NCBI RefSeq assembly: GCF_901709675.1 | Contig: NC_051108.1 | Location: 6,353,131-6,417,130, forward strand | From: Syngnathus acus | Lineage: Eukaryota > Chordata > Actinopteri > Syngnathiformes > Syngnathidae | Length of the DNA: 64,000 nt | Direction: 5' to 3' | The notes under the pieces: model-generated | The model's input: the letters and a program-made list of their open reading frames with translations, nothing else | The model's database searches: none | What the model was told of the DNA's origin: nothing | Shown: one piece after another, positions 63,819 through 64,000 of the stretch | Numbering within the stretch: position 1 is the first letter of the stretch | How the letters are laid out: each line of letters starts with the position of its first letter | Position numbers and translations under genes: made by a program

Positions 63819-63838
63819 TACAAAGTGAAGTCCATAAA

Positions 63839-64000
63839 CTATGTGGTGGCATCTGCGGTGGTGGTGTCAGGGTTGTGGCAGGGGGCCGGACTGGACGGGC
63901 AGGAGGTCTCGGGGCTCCCGGGGGTGCGCAGGGTGGATTTACGCTTGCCGTTGCGTACAGTGAGCTCATCTTTGGGCTTGAAAGTCAGGGGCACGAAGCC
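63839..64000 (-). CDS. C-terminal end of an unidentified protein
   Basis: An open frame from the window edge ends in TAG at 63839-63841 and gives 53 residues: GFVPLTFKPKDELTVRNGKR, then a basic KSTLR and a Ser/Pro/Thr-rich, low-complexity tail. GC content and codon use are coding-like and a poly(A) signal follows closely. The start, upstream exons and any domain lie outside the window, so I do not assign a family. Confidence 0.65.
   Translation of the reverse strand, partial: GFVPLTFKPKDELTVRNGKRKSTLRTPGSPETSCPSSPAPCHNPDTTTADATT

Larger units (their letters stand above)
61598..63838 (-). other. Presumed 5' UTR intron, tandem repeats and promoter
   Basis: This stretch has no coding sequence. 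From low to high coordinates it holds AT-rich DNA, the three-copy repeat array (61848-62921), a promoter-like block (about 63160-63315) and the short 3' end of the next minus-strand gene (poly(A) signal at 63813-63818). Confidence 0.55.

Overview
The window is nuclear DNA from a ray-finned fish. Its genes have many short GT-AG introns, and the gene order matches the vertebrate KLHL29 - ATAD2B - UBXN2A - MFSD2B block on human 2p. It also holds fish-type repeats (tRNA-derived SINE, MITE, Tc1/mariner-like terminal fragments, GT/AT microsatellites). A compact percomorph-like teleost is my inference; the species cannot be read from the sequence. All exon models were built by hand, keeping phase across every junction and matching to remembered family sequences. 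No alignment was run.

Layout. 1-3274 is a klhl29 intron. 3275-14883 (+) holds the last six coding exons of klhl29: the end of BACK and the Kelch propeller. 14884-17157 is a tail-to-tail 3' UTR zone. 17158-44377 (-) is a complete atad2b of 28 coding exons and 1430 residues (two AAA modules, bromodomain, C-terminal helical region). 44378-45406 is a head-to-head promoter shared with ubxn2a, with a full CRE. 45407-47235 (+) is ubxn2a (245 aa; SEP and UBX domains). 49558-56881 (+) is mfsd2b (531 aa; MFS transporter). 58089-59638 (+) is irak1bp1 (258 aa; SIMPL domain) behind a ZNF143-type promoter motif. 60062-61591 (-) is a 237-aa protein with a YccV/HspQ-like hemimethylated-DNA-binding fold and a hydrophobic N-terminus, probably driven from a YY1-type promoter near 63.3 kb with a tandem-repeat array in its first intron. 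63839-64000 (-) is the 3' end of an unidentified gene.

The genes do not form one pathway. They cover ubiquitin-ligase adaptor function (klhl29), chromatin reading (atad2b), p97/VCP cofactor function (ubxn2a), lysolipid/S1P transport (mfsd2b) and NF-kB-linked signalling (irak1bp1). What they share is paired promoters and overlapping tails.

I see no prokaryote-style system, CRISPR array or viral gene. The observations most worth checking are the stand-alone YccV-fold protein, competing splice and polyadenylation signals at the mfsd2b C-terminus, a uORF overlapping the ubxn2a start, a GC-AG intron in the atad2b ATPase, and a SINE that fills nearly a whole atad2b intron.
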